A stretch of DNA of 16,227 nucleotides from Leptolyngbyaceae cyanobacterium CSSed165cm_216 (GCA_007135385.1 SLIY01000292.1:1-16227); one strand, 5' to 3'. Shown: positions 1 to 6,909, counted from the first letter of the stretch. Notes: generated from the sequence alone by a model not told the origin. Translations and numbers: made by a program.

Positions 1-2
1 CG

Positions 3-3000
3 TTGGGCCAATTACCCATGCCTGTGCCTGTATCAAAACCACCCGAAACCCTCAACGTGGCAGCGGCTAATGTTTTGGATTGGCTGAAAGACAGCATGGG
101 AATTCCCATGGCAGAGCTGCATACCAAACTGCGGGGTAACATCCTGCACGTACTGTGTGAAACGTCTGAGGCGATTGATCAGCCAGCGGTGCTGCTGAAG
201 TTGGTGCGTACGCTGCTAGATGCTGATGGTCACTCCCTAGTCCAACAGCAACACCCACAGGTGTATCAGCTATATCTCTACAGTCGCCGTACCGGGGAGC
301 AGCACCCAGATTGGACGGCACCGATCTATCTGAATCGACTGGAGCGACATCTAGCACAGCTGGTGTTAGAGCATCAGGATGAAAAGGACACCAGGGCAGC
401 CCAGTCACTGCTAGAGCGATACATGCAGGATAAGGCTGACCTGTCTGACCAGGGACAGAGCAGTCATAGTGCCATGGTGCTTTCCAATCTCAGTCTGGCC
501 CGTAAGGGGGACCCTGAGGCCATTGCCTGGTACTTGAGCGAGACCCTAAGTGCCTTGGATGTGGGGGTCTGGGTCAGTATTAAGGCGATTCCAGGCACGG
601 CCCGGTTACACCGCATGGCGGTTGGGTTAGATGATCTGGTTACGACCGTCCCCCCCCCGAGCCCGTCTGTGTCGCAGGTTGGCATTGACTTGGATGTTGA
701 TATTGACTTGGATGTTGATATTACTGACGCTCCTGGGCCGGAGGCTGAAGCAACACTAGATACAGGGGCGATCGCCCCTGATACCAACATTCCGCGCCTG
801 TGGATTTTATGTGAAGCCACCTATAGTCCTGATCCGTCTCTGATCGCTAGGCCCACGGCAGAGCGCCTGCGTCAGCTGCAGCTGACACAGTTTAAAGATG
901 CGGTGTTATTGCTGCAAGTGCGCGGCGAGAGCAAACCCGATTGGAGTCTGCGCATAGACCTCACTCCGCCGGAGGAAATGCTGCGAGAGTGGGGCCGCTG
1001 GGGAGATGTGGATGCGATCGCCCGCCTGTTATCAGTCAACTTAGAAAGCTGGCATCTGGGGGTCGATGCCGCGGTAGCTGACACAACCCTACACCTAGTT
1101 TGCCAGCCCCAGTCAGGGGATCATGACACGCAGCAGATGGAGGGCCTTGAGGCCAAAGACCAGGTGGTGTCCGCCATTACCTCCACCCTAGATACCTTGG
1201 CCCCCCAGGGGCTACATCGGGCGGTGATTTATGGCCAAGGATCAGCAGATGCCTCGCCCGATTGGGTACACTACCTCGACTTACCGGCTGCTAAGCACGC
1301 GGCCCTGGCCGATGCCCCAGAATACTTGGGACAGCTTGGCGATCTACCCGCCTTAGCCTTTTTGCTGACCCGACTATTGAACCCGAACTTGGACGACCGC
1401 CTCGCGACGGGGGGGCTGCGGGTACAGTTGCTGCTGCGGGATCAGCTGCTCCATGTGATGGTAGATAGCCCTGTCACCCCCCATCGGCGATTGGTTGCAC
1501 CGCCGATTAAAGACTATCTCATGGATCTCAGTCCATCCGGGATTGAAGGGGTCCGCATCTATGGCCGTCGGTCTGGCCAACTGCAACCGGCCTGGAGCTA
1601 TGGCAAGGATTTCTTTGACGATCGGCCCCGGCTGGTCCCCGAAGCGGCCCCCGAGTTCACCGCCTCTGATGCCTACGTCAACGAGCTTTTGGTGCGCCCC
1701 GATGGCCCTGGGGTGCATGGTCCCTTGGTCAAAGGGGACTTGGTCTCCAACCTGGAGGATGACGAGGATTTAGCTCTAGGGGCATGGGTGGCGGACTGGG
1801 TTGACCAAGGGCGACACCTGCTGGTGCAGTCCCATCTCTTTACCAGTCAAGACCCTGAGACGGTGGTGGAATCAGTTTCAACCCCGTCCATCGCCGACGG
1901 AGTAAAAATTGCAGTGGTGTGGGCTGCGGTAGGCATTTTAGCCACGCTACAAATTGATTGGTTGCTAGGGCAAGTGCTCAGTCCGCCCACGAATCCAGCC
2001 AAGGCTGACCCAATCGTCGAAACCAGTGCCGACCAAGCTGGGCAAGAGGCCCCTAGAAGTGAATTTGAGGAGGAACTGGCCCAACTGACTTGGTCTGGGC
2101 AAAATGGCGCTGAACCAGGGGGCTTCGGCGATCGCCCTTTAGAGGAAGGGTTCACCTCAGTGGATGGCGAGACCATCACCCTAGCGACCAGCCCTAATCA
2201 ACCGATGGTGGCCATTGATCAGCTCGTGGACCAATCTCCCTATTCCACCTTTAACAGTCAACAACTCAACGAAAAGGTGGCCCTCTACAAGCAGCGGCTG
2301 GAACAGTCAGGGCCGCCCGATGTGCTGATCGTGGGCAGTTCGCGAGCCTTGCGCGGGGTTGATCCGGCTGCTCTACGCCAAGAACTGGCCGCCATGGGCC
2401 ACAGCAATCTCAGTGTGTTTAACTTTGGCATTAATGGTGCCACTGCCCAGGTTGTAGATTTGGTGATTCGGCAAGTCTTAAAGCCCGATCAGCAGCCTCA
2501 ACTGATCATCTGGGCCGATGGAGCCCGAGCGTTTAACAGCGGCCGGGTTGATGTCACCTATGATGCGATCGTCGCCTCCCCAGGATATCGAGACCTATTG
2601 GCCCGCCGGGCCGATGATTTGGCGGCTGACCCCACCGTAGATGCAGAGGAGGCCAGCGAACTACTGAGTAACGGGCAAGCGGCTGACTCGTTACCCAACA
2701 GCTATGTCGCGATGGATACTTGGATGAGCGAGCAGCTGGCCAGCTTGTCTGCCGTCTACGGCGAGCGTAGTCGGCTGAAAACCTGGCTGCAAGATCGCCT
2801 GATTGCCATAACGCCATCGTTTGCCAGTACCGCTGACCGGCCTGAAGAAGCCTTAGACGCGCCTATGCCTGAAGGCAGTGTGATCGACTACGATGGCTTT
2901 TTACCCCTATCAGTTCGGTTTAATCCAGCCACCTACTATCAAAACCATGCCAGGGTATCAGGGCGCTACGATGGCGACTACTATAGCTTTCAGCTTGATG

Positions 3001-3323
3001 GGCAGCAGTCTGACGCCTTTGACTCGTTGTTAAGCTTTACCCAGGCCCAAAACATTCCCATCGTGTTTATTAACACTCCACTGACCGACGAATATCTAGA
3101 CGACTATCGCCAAGAGGCTGAGGCGCAGTTTTTGCAGCATATGCTGCGACTGTCTACCCGTGAATCTGGATTTCTGTTTCGAGATTTTGGCGACCTGTGG
3201 CCGACTCGCTATGATTACTTCTCAGACCCGAGCCACCTAAATCGCTATGGGGCTTATCAGGTGTCTAATCAACTCGCCCGGGATCCTCTCATTGCCTGGC
3301 CTAAGTCCTCCCCACAGCCCTAG
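3..3323 (+). CDS. Large membrane-anchored SGNH-type acyltransferase/esterase with four N-terminal repeats
   Basis: Residues are numbered from the TTG at 3. The frame is open to the left edge, so the true start may lie outside; the ATG at 18 is the most conventional start visible. Four divergent repeats lie at about 16-108, 169-319, 334-427 and 446-537. Three open with a GDxxAxAxxL-like helix, and each ends in a short beta segment plus P-[DA]-W. Repeat 2 carries an acidic insert with IDLDVD twice. One membrane helix lies at about 634-656. The C-terminal part looks like an SGNH hydrolase: GSSRALRG with candidate nucleophile S780, a FNFGINGAT block, and DPSH (D1075, H1078) as the Asp/His pair. 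SGNH proteins of this kind (AlgJ, AlgX, PatB, DltD-like) work with MBOAT proteins, and an MBOAT gene starts 2 bp after the stop. I infer that the SGNH domain is extracytoplasmic and completes O-acylation of a glycan. The repeats are unknown to me. The cyanobacterial DUF1574-annotated proteins are a possible family, unverified. Confidence 0.75.
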   Translation: MGQLPMPVPVSKPPETLNVAAANVLDWLKDSMGIPMAELHTKLRGNILHVLCETSEAIDQPAVLLKLVRTLLDADGHSLVQQQHPQVYQLYLYSRRTGEQHPDWTAPIYLNRLERHLAQLVLEHQDEKDTRAAQSLLERYMQDKADLSDQGQSSHSAMVLSNLSLARKGDPEAIAWYLSETLSALDVGVWVSIKAIPGTARLHRMAVGLDDLVTTVPPPSPSVSQVGIDLDVDIDLDVDITDAPGPEAEATLDTGAIAPDTNIPRLWILCEATYSPDPSLIARPTAERLRQLQLTQFKDAVLLLQVRGESKPDWSLRIDLTPPEEMLREWGRWGDVDAIARLLSVNLESWHLGVDAAVADTTLHLVCQPQSGDHDTQQMEGLEAKDQVVSAITSTLDTLAPQGLHRAVIYGQGSADASPDWVHYLDLPAAKHAALADAPEYLGQLGDLPALAFLLTRLLNPNLDDRLATGGLRVQLLLRDQLLHVMVDSPVTPHRRLVAPPIKDYLMDLSPSGIEGVRIYGRRSGQLQPAWSYGKDFFDDRPRLVPEAAPEFTASDAYVNELLVRPDGPGVHGPLVKGDLVSNLEDDEDLALGAWVADWVDQGRHLLVQSHLFTSQDPETVVESVSTPSIADGVKIAVVWAAVGILATLQIDWLLGQVLSPPTNPAKADPIVETSADQAGQEAPRSEFEEELAQLTWSGQNGAEPGGFGDRPLEEGFTSVDGETITLATSPNQPMVAIDQLVDQSPYSTFNSQQLNEKVALYKQRLEQSGPPDVLIVGSSRALRGVDPAALRQELAAMGHSNLSVFNFGINGATAQVVDLVIRQVLKPDQQPQLIIWADGARAFNSGRVDVTYDAIVASPGYRDLLARRADDLAADPTVDAEEASELLSNGQAADSLPNSYVAMDTWMSEQLASLSAVYGERSRLKTWLQDRLIAITPSFASTADRPEEALDAPMPEGSVIDYDGFLPLSVRFNPATYYQNHARVSGRYDGDYYSFQLDGQQSDAFDSLLSFTQAQNIPIVFINTPLTDEYLDDYRQEAEAQFLQHMLRLSTRESGFLFRDFGDLWPTRYDYFSDPSHLNRYGAYQVSNQLARDPLIAWPKSSPQP
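684..719 (+). repeat. Two perfect 18-bp tandem repeats inside the SGNH gene
   Basis: The unit ATTGACTTGGATGTTGAT occurs twice in perfect tandem (684-701 and 702-719). Because 18 is a multiple of three, the reading frame is kept and the protein gains IDLDVD twice in an acidic linker within the second N-terminal repeat. A run of nine C (650-658) lies just upstream. Copy number may vary between strains without breaking the gene. Confidence 0.9.
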
Positions 3324-3325
3324 CC

Positions 3326-4813
3326 ATGACTCTGCCTTCTATCGCCTACGCTTTATTTCTGTTGAGCGTTGTTGGTATATTTTGGGCGCTGGAATCTCTC
3401 CAGGCACGCCTCTGGCTGCTGGTGATCGCCAGCTTGATTTTTTATGCCTCATTGCAAGTCCAATTTTTGCTATTGATCGTTGCTCTGATGTTAGCAACGT
3501 TTTTTATTGGCAATGCCCTGGCTGCTCCTTTGGATTGGCGCATACCCAACCAACGGTGGCAATTAGCTGAACGTGGCTGGAACCAGCGTCGGACCCAATT
3601 GCTGTGGCTGGGGATTGGGATTAATGTGGTGTTGCTGCTGGGGTTTAAGTACCTGGAAGGAATCTTGCAGCTGATTGGCCTAGGGGGCTGGCTGACCACC
3701 GAAGCTGGCGGCACGTTGACTCGCATCATCATGCCGTTAGGGCTGAGTTTCTTTGTGTTTGAGTGCATTGCCTACCTGGTGGATGTCTATCGGGGATCCC
3801 CTGCGGCGCTCAACTTTGCTGATTTCGCCGCCTACAAGCTATATTTCCCGAAGCTGATTTCTGGTCCCATTACCCGCTTTCACCCCTTTATTGACCAAGT
3901 CGAGCAGCAAAAAGCCCCAGAGCTCAGTACGGCTGTGGAAGGACTGTGGTTGATTGCCTATGGGGCAATGAAAAAGCTGCTGTTTGCCGACCACATTGCA
4001 ATTTTGGTGAACCTCAGCTTTGAAAACCTAGAGCGAGCGGGCAGTGCTGATATTTGGTTGGCTACCTTTGCCTATGGTCTTCAGCTTTACATCGACTTTA
4101 GTGCCTACGTGAATATTGCCCGGGGCAGCGCTTTGTTGATGGGGATTAACCTACCCAAAAACTTTGACTTTCCCTACTTCACCACCAGCCTGGCTGACTT
4201 TTGGCGGCGTTGGCACATAACGTTAGGGGACTGGCTACGCAACTATCTTTACTTTCCCCTAGGGGGGTCACGGCGAGGGCTAGCCCGCACCTGTGTCAAC
4301 TTGATGGTCGTGATGTTGCTGGCCGGTATCTGGCATGGCAACAACTGGGGCTTTTTAATCTGGGGGGGGCTGCATGGGGCGGGACTGGTACTCCATCGCC
4401 TCACCCAAACCGTGGGAAAGACTATACCGGCTGTGTACAAGTTTTGGCTGACCGTCCCTGGAATGTTGGTTGGCTGGGGCATTACCCAAGGGTTAGTCTT
4501 CTTTAGCTGGCTATTTTTCCGTTTACCAGCCCCGCGGCAGTTTAACCTGGCCCTGCAGAGGATTTGGGGCACTCCAGCCGATGCTCAGTTTAGTCAGTTG
4601 GTTTACCGCGAGTCTTTAGGCTTTAGTTTCGGTGAACTGATGCTGATGCTATGGGGGGTCGTGGGACTGATGGCCCTGTCCTATTTATTTAAGCGGGGCC
4701 TGAAGCTAGAGCTCGGTTGGCCGGTCAAGTTGCTATTGGTGCCCCTATTTAGCCTCCTGGCCTGGCTCTTGGCCCCCGCAGAAACCCTACCCTATATTTA
4801 CTTTGACTTTTAA
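3326..4813 (+). CDS. MBOAT-family membrane O-acyltransferase (AlgI/PatA-like)
   Basis: This 495-residue polytopic membrane protein has the AlgI-type MBOAT signature. WRRWH (H297) is followed by ITLGDWLRNYLYFPLGG, then by IWHG (H337) and WGGLHG (H350). Those histidines include the expected catalytic pair region of the family. MBOAT proteins take an acyl group from a cytoplasmic donor, usually acetyl-CoA, and move it through the membrane for transfer to a sugar polymer or a partner SGNH protein. The ATG comes 2 bp after the upstream stop (TAG-CC-ATG) and has no obvious Shine-Dalgarno, which suggests translational coupling to the SGNH gene. Length and hydrophobic profile are normal for AlgI-like proteins. 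The glycan substrate cannot be read from the sequence; alginate is only the name of the prototype. An 8-G run (4362-4369) lies just before H350. Confidence 0.9.
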   Translation: MTLPSIAYALFLLSVVGIFWALESLQARLWLLVIASLIFYASLQVQFLLLIVALMLATFFIGNALAAPLDWRIPNQRWQLAERGWNQRRTQLLWLGIGINVVLLLGFKYLEGILQLIGLGGWLTTEAGGTLTRIIMPLGLSFFVFECIAYLVDVYRGSPAALNFADFAAYKLYFPKLISGPITRFHPFIDQVEQQKAPELSTAVEGLWLIAYGAMKKLLFADHIAILVNLSFENLERAGSADIWLATFAYGLQLYIDFSAYVNIARGSALLMGINLPKNFDFPYFTTSLADFWRRWHITLGDWLRNYLYFPLGGSRRGLARTCVNLMVVMLLAGIWHGNNWGFLIWGGLHGAGLVLHRLTQTVGKTIPAVYKFWLTVPGMLVGWGITQGLVFFSWLFFRLPAPRQFNLALQRIWGTPADAQFSQLVYRESLGFSFGELMLMLWGVVGLMALSYLFKRGLKLELGWPVKLLLVPLFSLLAWLLAPAETLPYIYFDF

Positions 4814-4876
4814 GGTTAAGGCGTTGACCCTGGTGCCTAAAGACGGGGGTTATTCCCTGGGGTTATGAATGGCGGC
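4814..4876. other. Short convergent intergenic gap
   Basis: These 63 bp separate the stops of the MBOAT gene (+) and the DUF3593 gene (-). I looked for a two-way terminator and found no convincing hairpin with a T-tract. Only a short direct repeat of GGGGTTAT is visible. Confidence 0.6.
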
Positions 4877-5194
4877 TCAAGTGCCTGTGCCTTCCTGATC
4901 AACCTGGTTAGCTCGATACTGAATCACCGCCTGGCGAAATCCCAAGACCACCAAAATATTCGAGAGGGTCAAGAAAGCCTCTGCGCCACCGTGGAGCCAG
5001 TCTACATTGGCCAGTTCCTGATGTAGGCCCACTTTGGCATAAATTCCCACGGGAATAGTCACCGCCACAAATACGAGCAGTACATAAAAGCCAATGAGGG
5101 CTAATCGAGGGGTGGATTTGGTGCGAGTGATAAACCATAAGAACCCCAGGTAGGGGAAGAGGGAGACGGCGAAGAGGGTGTTTTTGTCGAGCAT
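4877..5194 (-). CDS. DUF3593 family small membrane protein
   Basis: This 105-residue protein has three hydrophobic segments, at about 7-22, 30-55 and 70-90. It carries the stretch ANVDWLHGGAEAFLTLSN, which I recognise as the conserved core of DUF3593, a family found in cyanobacteria and, from memory, in plant plastids. The function is unknown; a thylakoid or plasma-membrane location is an inference from the family range. The gene lies downstream of the DUF2499 gene on the same strand. The two are commonly neighbours in cyanobacteria, which points to a shared role. Here they are separated by 226 bp of repeats, so transcription as one unit is uncertain. The start is the ATG complementary to 5192-5194. 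The preceding sequence is repeat-derived and shows no clear ribosome binding site. Confidence 0.85.
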   Translation of the reverse strand: MLDKNTLFAVSLFPYLGFLWFITRTKSTPRLALIGFYVLLVFVAVTIPVGIYAKVGLHQELANVDWLHGGAEAFLTLSNILVVLGFRQAVIQYRANQVDQEGTGT

Positions 5195-5215
5195 GGGAGT
5201 GGGGGAGTGGGGGAA

Positions 5216-5250
5216 GTTTTGAGTTTTGGGTTTTGGGTTTCGGGTTTCGG
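5216..5250 (+). repeat. Heptamer tandem repeat GTTTYGG (5 copies)
   Basis: Five consecutive 7-mers are visible: GTTTTGA, GTTTTGG, GTTTTGG, GTTTCGG, GTTTCGG. Period, order and boundaries read directly from the sequence. This resembles the STRR class of cyanobacterial heptamer repeats. Confidence 0.85.
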
Positions 5251-5335
5251 CATCCCCTCTTGGGAGGGGGGCAGGGGTGGGTTATTCGGGTTCCAGCATC
5301 CCCTCCTGGGAGGGGCAGGGGTGGGTTATTCGGGT
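5250..5335 (+). repeat. Two tandem copies of a 46/40-bp GC-rich hairpin repeat
   Basis: Unit A (5250-5295) and unit B (5296-5335) share the order GCATCCCCTC, YTGGGAGGGG, CAGGGGTGGG, TTATTCGGGT. Each can fold through CCCCTC/GAGGGG with a 4-nt loop. The sequence looks like a dispersed REP-like element. A related, shorter hairpin lies at 6896-6909, after csaB. Confidence 0.8.
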
Positions 5336-5409
5336 ATGGGGTATCGGGTAATACCCTGACACCTAACACTTAACACCTGATACCTGACACCTGACACCTG
5401 ATACCTGAC
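5331..5409 (+). repeat. Heptamer tandem repeat, consensus CGGGTAT grading into ACCTGAY
   Basis: A 7-bp period runs from 5331: CGGGTAT, GGGGTAT, CGGGTAA, then from 5354 CCCTGAC, ACCTAAC, ACTTAAC, ACCTGAT, ACCTGAC, ACCTGAC, ACCTGAT, ACCTGAC. The two halves are roughly reverse complements (GGGTAT against ATACCC, stem 5339-5344/5351-5356). The tract therefore also forms an inverted repeat. Confidence 0.85.
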
Positions 5410-5420
5410 ACTTTCTGCCT

Positions 5421-5729
5421 TCATCCTTCTGCCTCCACCTGCCCCTGTCGCCAGATCCACCAGGCGGCTAAACACAGGGTGCCGTTACCGACGACAGTCA
5501 TGGCGGCTTGGACGGTCACGAGCCAATCGAAGGAGGGGGCATTGTCAAAAAAGTGCCAGGTGCAGGCGGCCATAGCGCTCACCAAGGCTGGGAACATGCC
5601 AACGGCAAGCCATCGCCACACGGGTCGCTGGGTAACGATCGCGAACTGCCAGATAAACCACATAGCCGCCATCCACTCCAGCACGCTTGAGATATGGATC
5701 ATCCAGGTGGGCAGGGATAGGGCATGCAT
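5421..5729 (-). CDS. DUF2499 family small membrane protein
   Basis: This 102-residue, three-helix membrane protein has the family's conserved features in order: HISSVLEW near residue 12, the motif TWHFFDN near 57-63, and VQAAMTVVGNGTL near 73-85. DUF2499 is known from cyanobacteria and, as I recall, chloroplast-targeted plant proteins; its biochemical role is not established. It is the upstream member of a DUF2499-DUF3593 pair on the - strand and diverges from csaB across 81 bp. The ATG at 5729-5727 gives MHALSLPTW. A second in-frame ATG at residue 10, just before the first conserved block, is a possible alternative, since no clear Shine-Dalgarno precedes either. Confidence 0.85.
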   Translation of the reverse strand: MHALSLPTWMIHISSVLEWMAAMWFIWQFAIVTQRPVWRWLAVGMFPALVSAMAACTWHFFDNAPSFDWLVTVQAAMTVVGNGTLCLAAWWIWRQGQVEAEG

Positions 5730-5810
5730 GGGGTACAGAGGATAGCAACAGCCTCTATTGTAGAGAGGTCAGGATGATGCGTACAGCGGTTTACCCTCAG
5801 GGCAGGAAAG
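5730..5810. promoter_or_regulatory. Divergent intergenic region between DUF2499 gene and csaB
   Basis: Both flanking genes start from these 81 bp, so it must contain their promoters unless csaB is read through from elsewhere. A small inverted repeat CCTCT-N7-AGAGG sits at about 5752-5768. No clear -35/-10 pair stands out. AGGAAAG abuts the csaB ATG and is the likely ribosome binding site. Confidence 0.4.
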
Positions 5811-6887
5811 ATGCGAGCGGTTCTTTGCGGCTACTACGGTATGGGCAACGGCGGCGACGAAGCGTTGTTAGCCACGCTGTTGCAAATGCTACCGGCTGGG
5901 GTAACGCCAGTGGTCCTGTCGGGCAATCCAGTGGAAACGGCCCAGCGCTATGGCGTGGAGGCGGTACCGCGCAAACATCTGAGGGCGGTGATCGGGGCTT
6001 TGCGCAGTGCCGATGCCTTTATTTGGGGGGGTGGCAGTTTGCTACAGGATGCCACCAGCCTGCAAAATCCGCTGTATTACAGCGGGCTGATGATCCTGGC
6101 TCAATGGCTAGGACTAAAAACCGTGGCCTGGGGTCAGGGCATTGGTCCGCTGAACCATCTGATTAGTCAGTGGATGGGGCATTATGCCTTGGGACACTGT
6201 GACGCCGTCAGCGTACGGGATAGCGGCTCAGCGGCCTGGCTGGCTCGTTGGCAGGTGCCAGGAATGCAGGCACCAGATCCGGTGTGGGCCTTAGAGGCTG
6301 CTCCGGTAGAAGGACTATGGGACTTACCAGCCCCTCGGGTAGCGGTGGCCCTGCGGCCCCATCCCTGGCTGACTGAATCGCGCCTAGACCAGATCACCCA
6401 GGCTCTGATTGCCTTTCAACAGGCAACGGATACCTGTCTGTTGCTGGTGCCGTTTCAGCCAGTGAAGGACCTGCCCATTGCCGAATATATTCAGCCTCGA
6501 CTGCCGGGGTCCAGCCATATTTACCGTCTGAGCGACCCCAATCAACTGAAGGGATTATTTCGGGGGGTAGAGATGACCATTGGTATGCGCTTTCATGCGC
6601 TGATTATGGCGGCGGCAGAGGGGTGCCGCTGTTTTGGACTGAGCTATGACCCCAAGGTCAGCTATTTGATGACAGACCTAAATCTGCCAGGGTTTGACTT
6701 AAACCCCTACGACTTGTCACCCGATTTAAGCCGTCGCTGGCCCCAACATGTCGAGCGCATTGCTAAAGTTTGGCTGGATACCTATGCCAATGGCGATCCA
6801 CTATCCCCTGACCAAATTCAATCCCGCTTGGATCGCGCTCTGATGCATCAGGATTTGCTGAAGGACAGCCTAGAGTCATCCCTCTAA
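5811..6887 (+). CDS. csaB: Polysaccharide pyruvyl transferase CsaB
   Basis: This 358-residue protein starts MRAVLCGYYGMGNGGDEALL, the typical CsaB N-terminus, which supports the ATG at 5811. Further family blocks are WGGGSLLQD (72-80), AWGQGIGPL near 106-114 and RFHALIMAAAEG (260-271) with the conserved R-F-H. Family members transfer pyruvate from phosphoenolpyruvate to a sugar in a cell-wall polysaccharide, probably at the cytoplasmic stage of its synthesis. The resulting ketal is the ligand for SLH domains. In cyanobacteria, SLH-domain outer-membrane porins are thought to be tethered to pyruvylated, peptidoglycan-linked glycan this way. The length is normal and nothing is missing. The nearby SGNH/MBOAT pair could modify the same polymer, but this is inference from proximity. 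The gene may be transcribed alone, since the genes on either side are separated by 81 bp (divergent) and about 125 bp. Confidence 0.93.
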   Translation: MRAVLCGYYGMGNGGDEALLATLLQMLPAGVTPVVLSGNPVETAQRYGVEAVPRKHLRAVIGALRSADAFIWGGGSLLQDATSLQNPLYYSGLMILAQWLGLKTVAWGQGIGPLNHLISQWMGHYALGHCDAVSVRDSGSAAWLARWQVPGMQAPDPVWALEAAPVEGLWDLPAPRVAVALRPHPWLTESRLDQITQALIAFQQATDTCLLLVPFQPVKDLPIAEYIQPRLPGSSHIYRLSDPNQLKGLFRGVEMTIGMRFHALIMAAAEGCRCFGLSYDPKVSYLMTDLNLPGFDLNPYDLSPDLSRRWPQHVERIAKVWLDTYANGDPLSPDQIQSRLDRALMHQDLLKDSLESSL

Positions 6888-6895
6888 ATAAACCT

Positions 6896-6909
6896 CCCCT
6901 CTGAGGGGG
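6896..6909 (+). repeat. Small GC-rich hairpin after csaB
   Basis: CCCCTCTGAGGGGG can fold as CCCCT-CTG-AGGGG, 9 bp after the csaB stop. No T-tract follows, so an intrinsic terminator is doubtful. It resembles the CCCCTC/GAGGGG core of the repeats at 5250-5335. Confidence 0.5.

Larger units (their letters stand above)
5195..5420. other. Repeat-filled spacer between DUF2499 and DUF3593 genes
   Basis: Nearly all of this 226-bp spacer is repetitive. It holds one heptamer tract (GTTTTGG/GTTTCGG), two tandem 46/40-bp GC-rich hairpin units, and a second heptamer tract (CGGGTAT, then ACCTGAY). There is no credible gene. The frames crossing it translate to proline-rich nonsense. Such heptameric short tandem repeats are known from filamentous cyanobacterial genomes. 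Confidence 0.85.

Noticed and set aside
4908..5369. Open frame of 153 codons on the - strand across the repeat spacer
   Set aside because: It is built from repeat translation (PPLPLPGGD-like) and a frame overlapping the DUF3593 gene; the DUF3593 product has clear family motifs and explains the region better.
5331..5416. Possible CRISPR array
   Set aside because: The repeats are 7 bp with no spacers; this is a simple tandem heptamer tract.
5687..6166. Open frame of 159 codons on the + strand overlapping the start of csaB
   Set aside because: It is the out-of-frame shadow of csaB, whose N-terminal motif is unmistakable; the shadow product is rich in G, R and S without family features.
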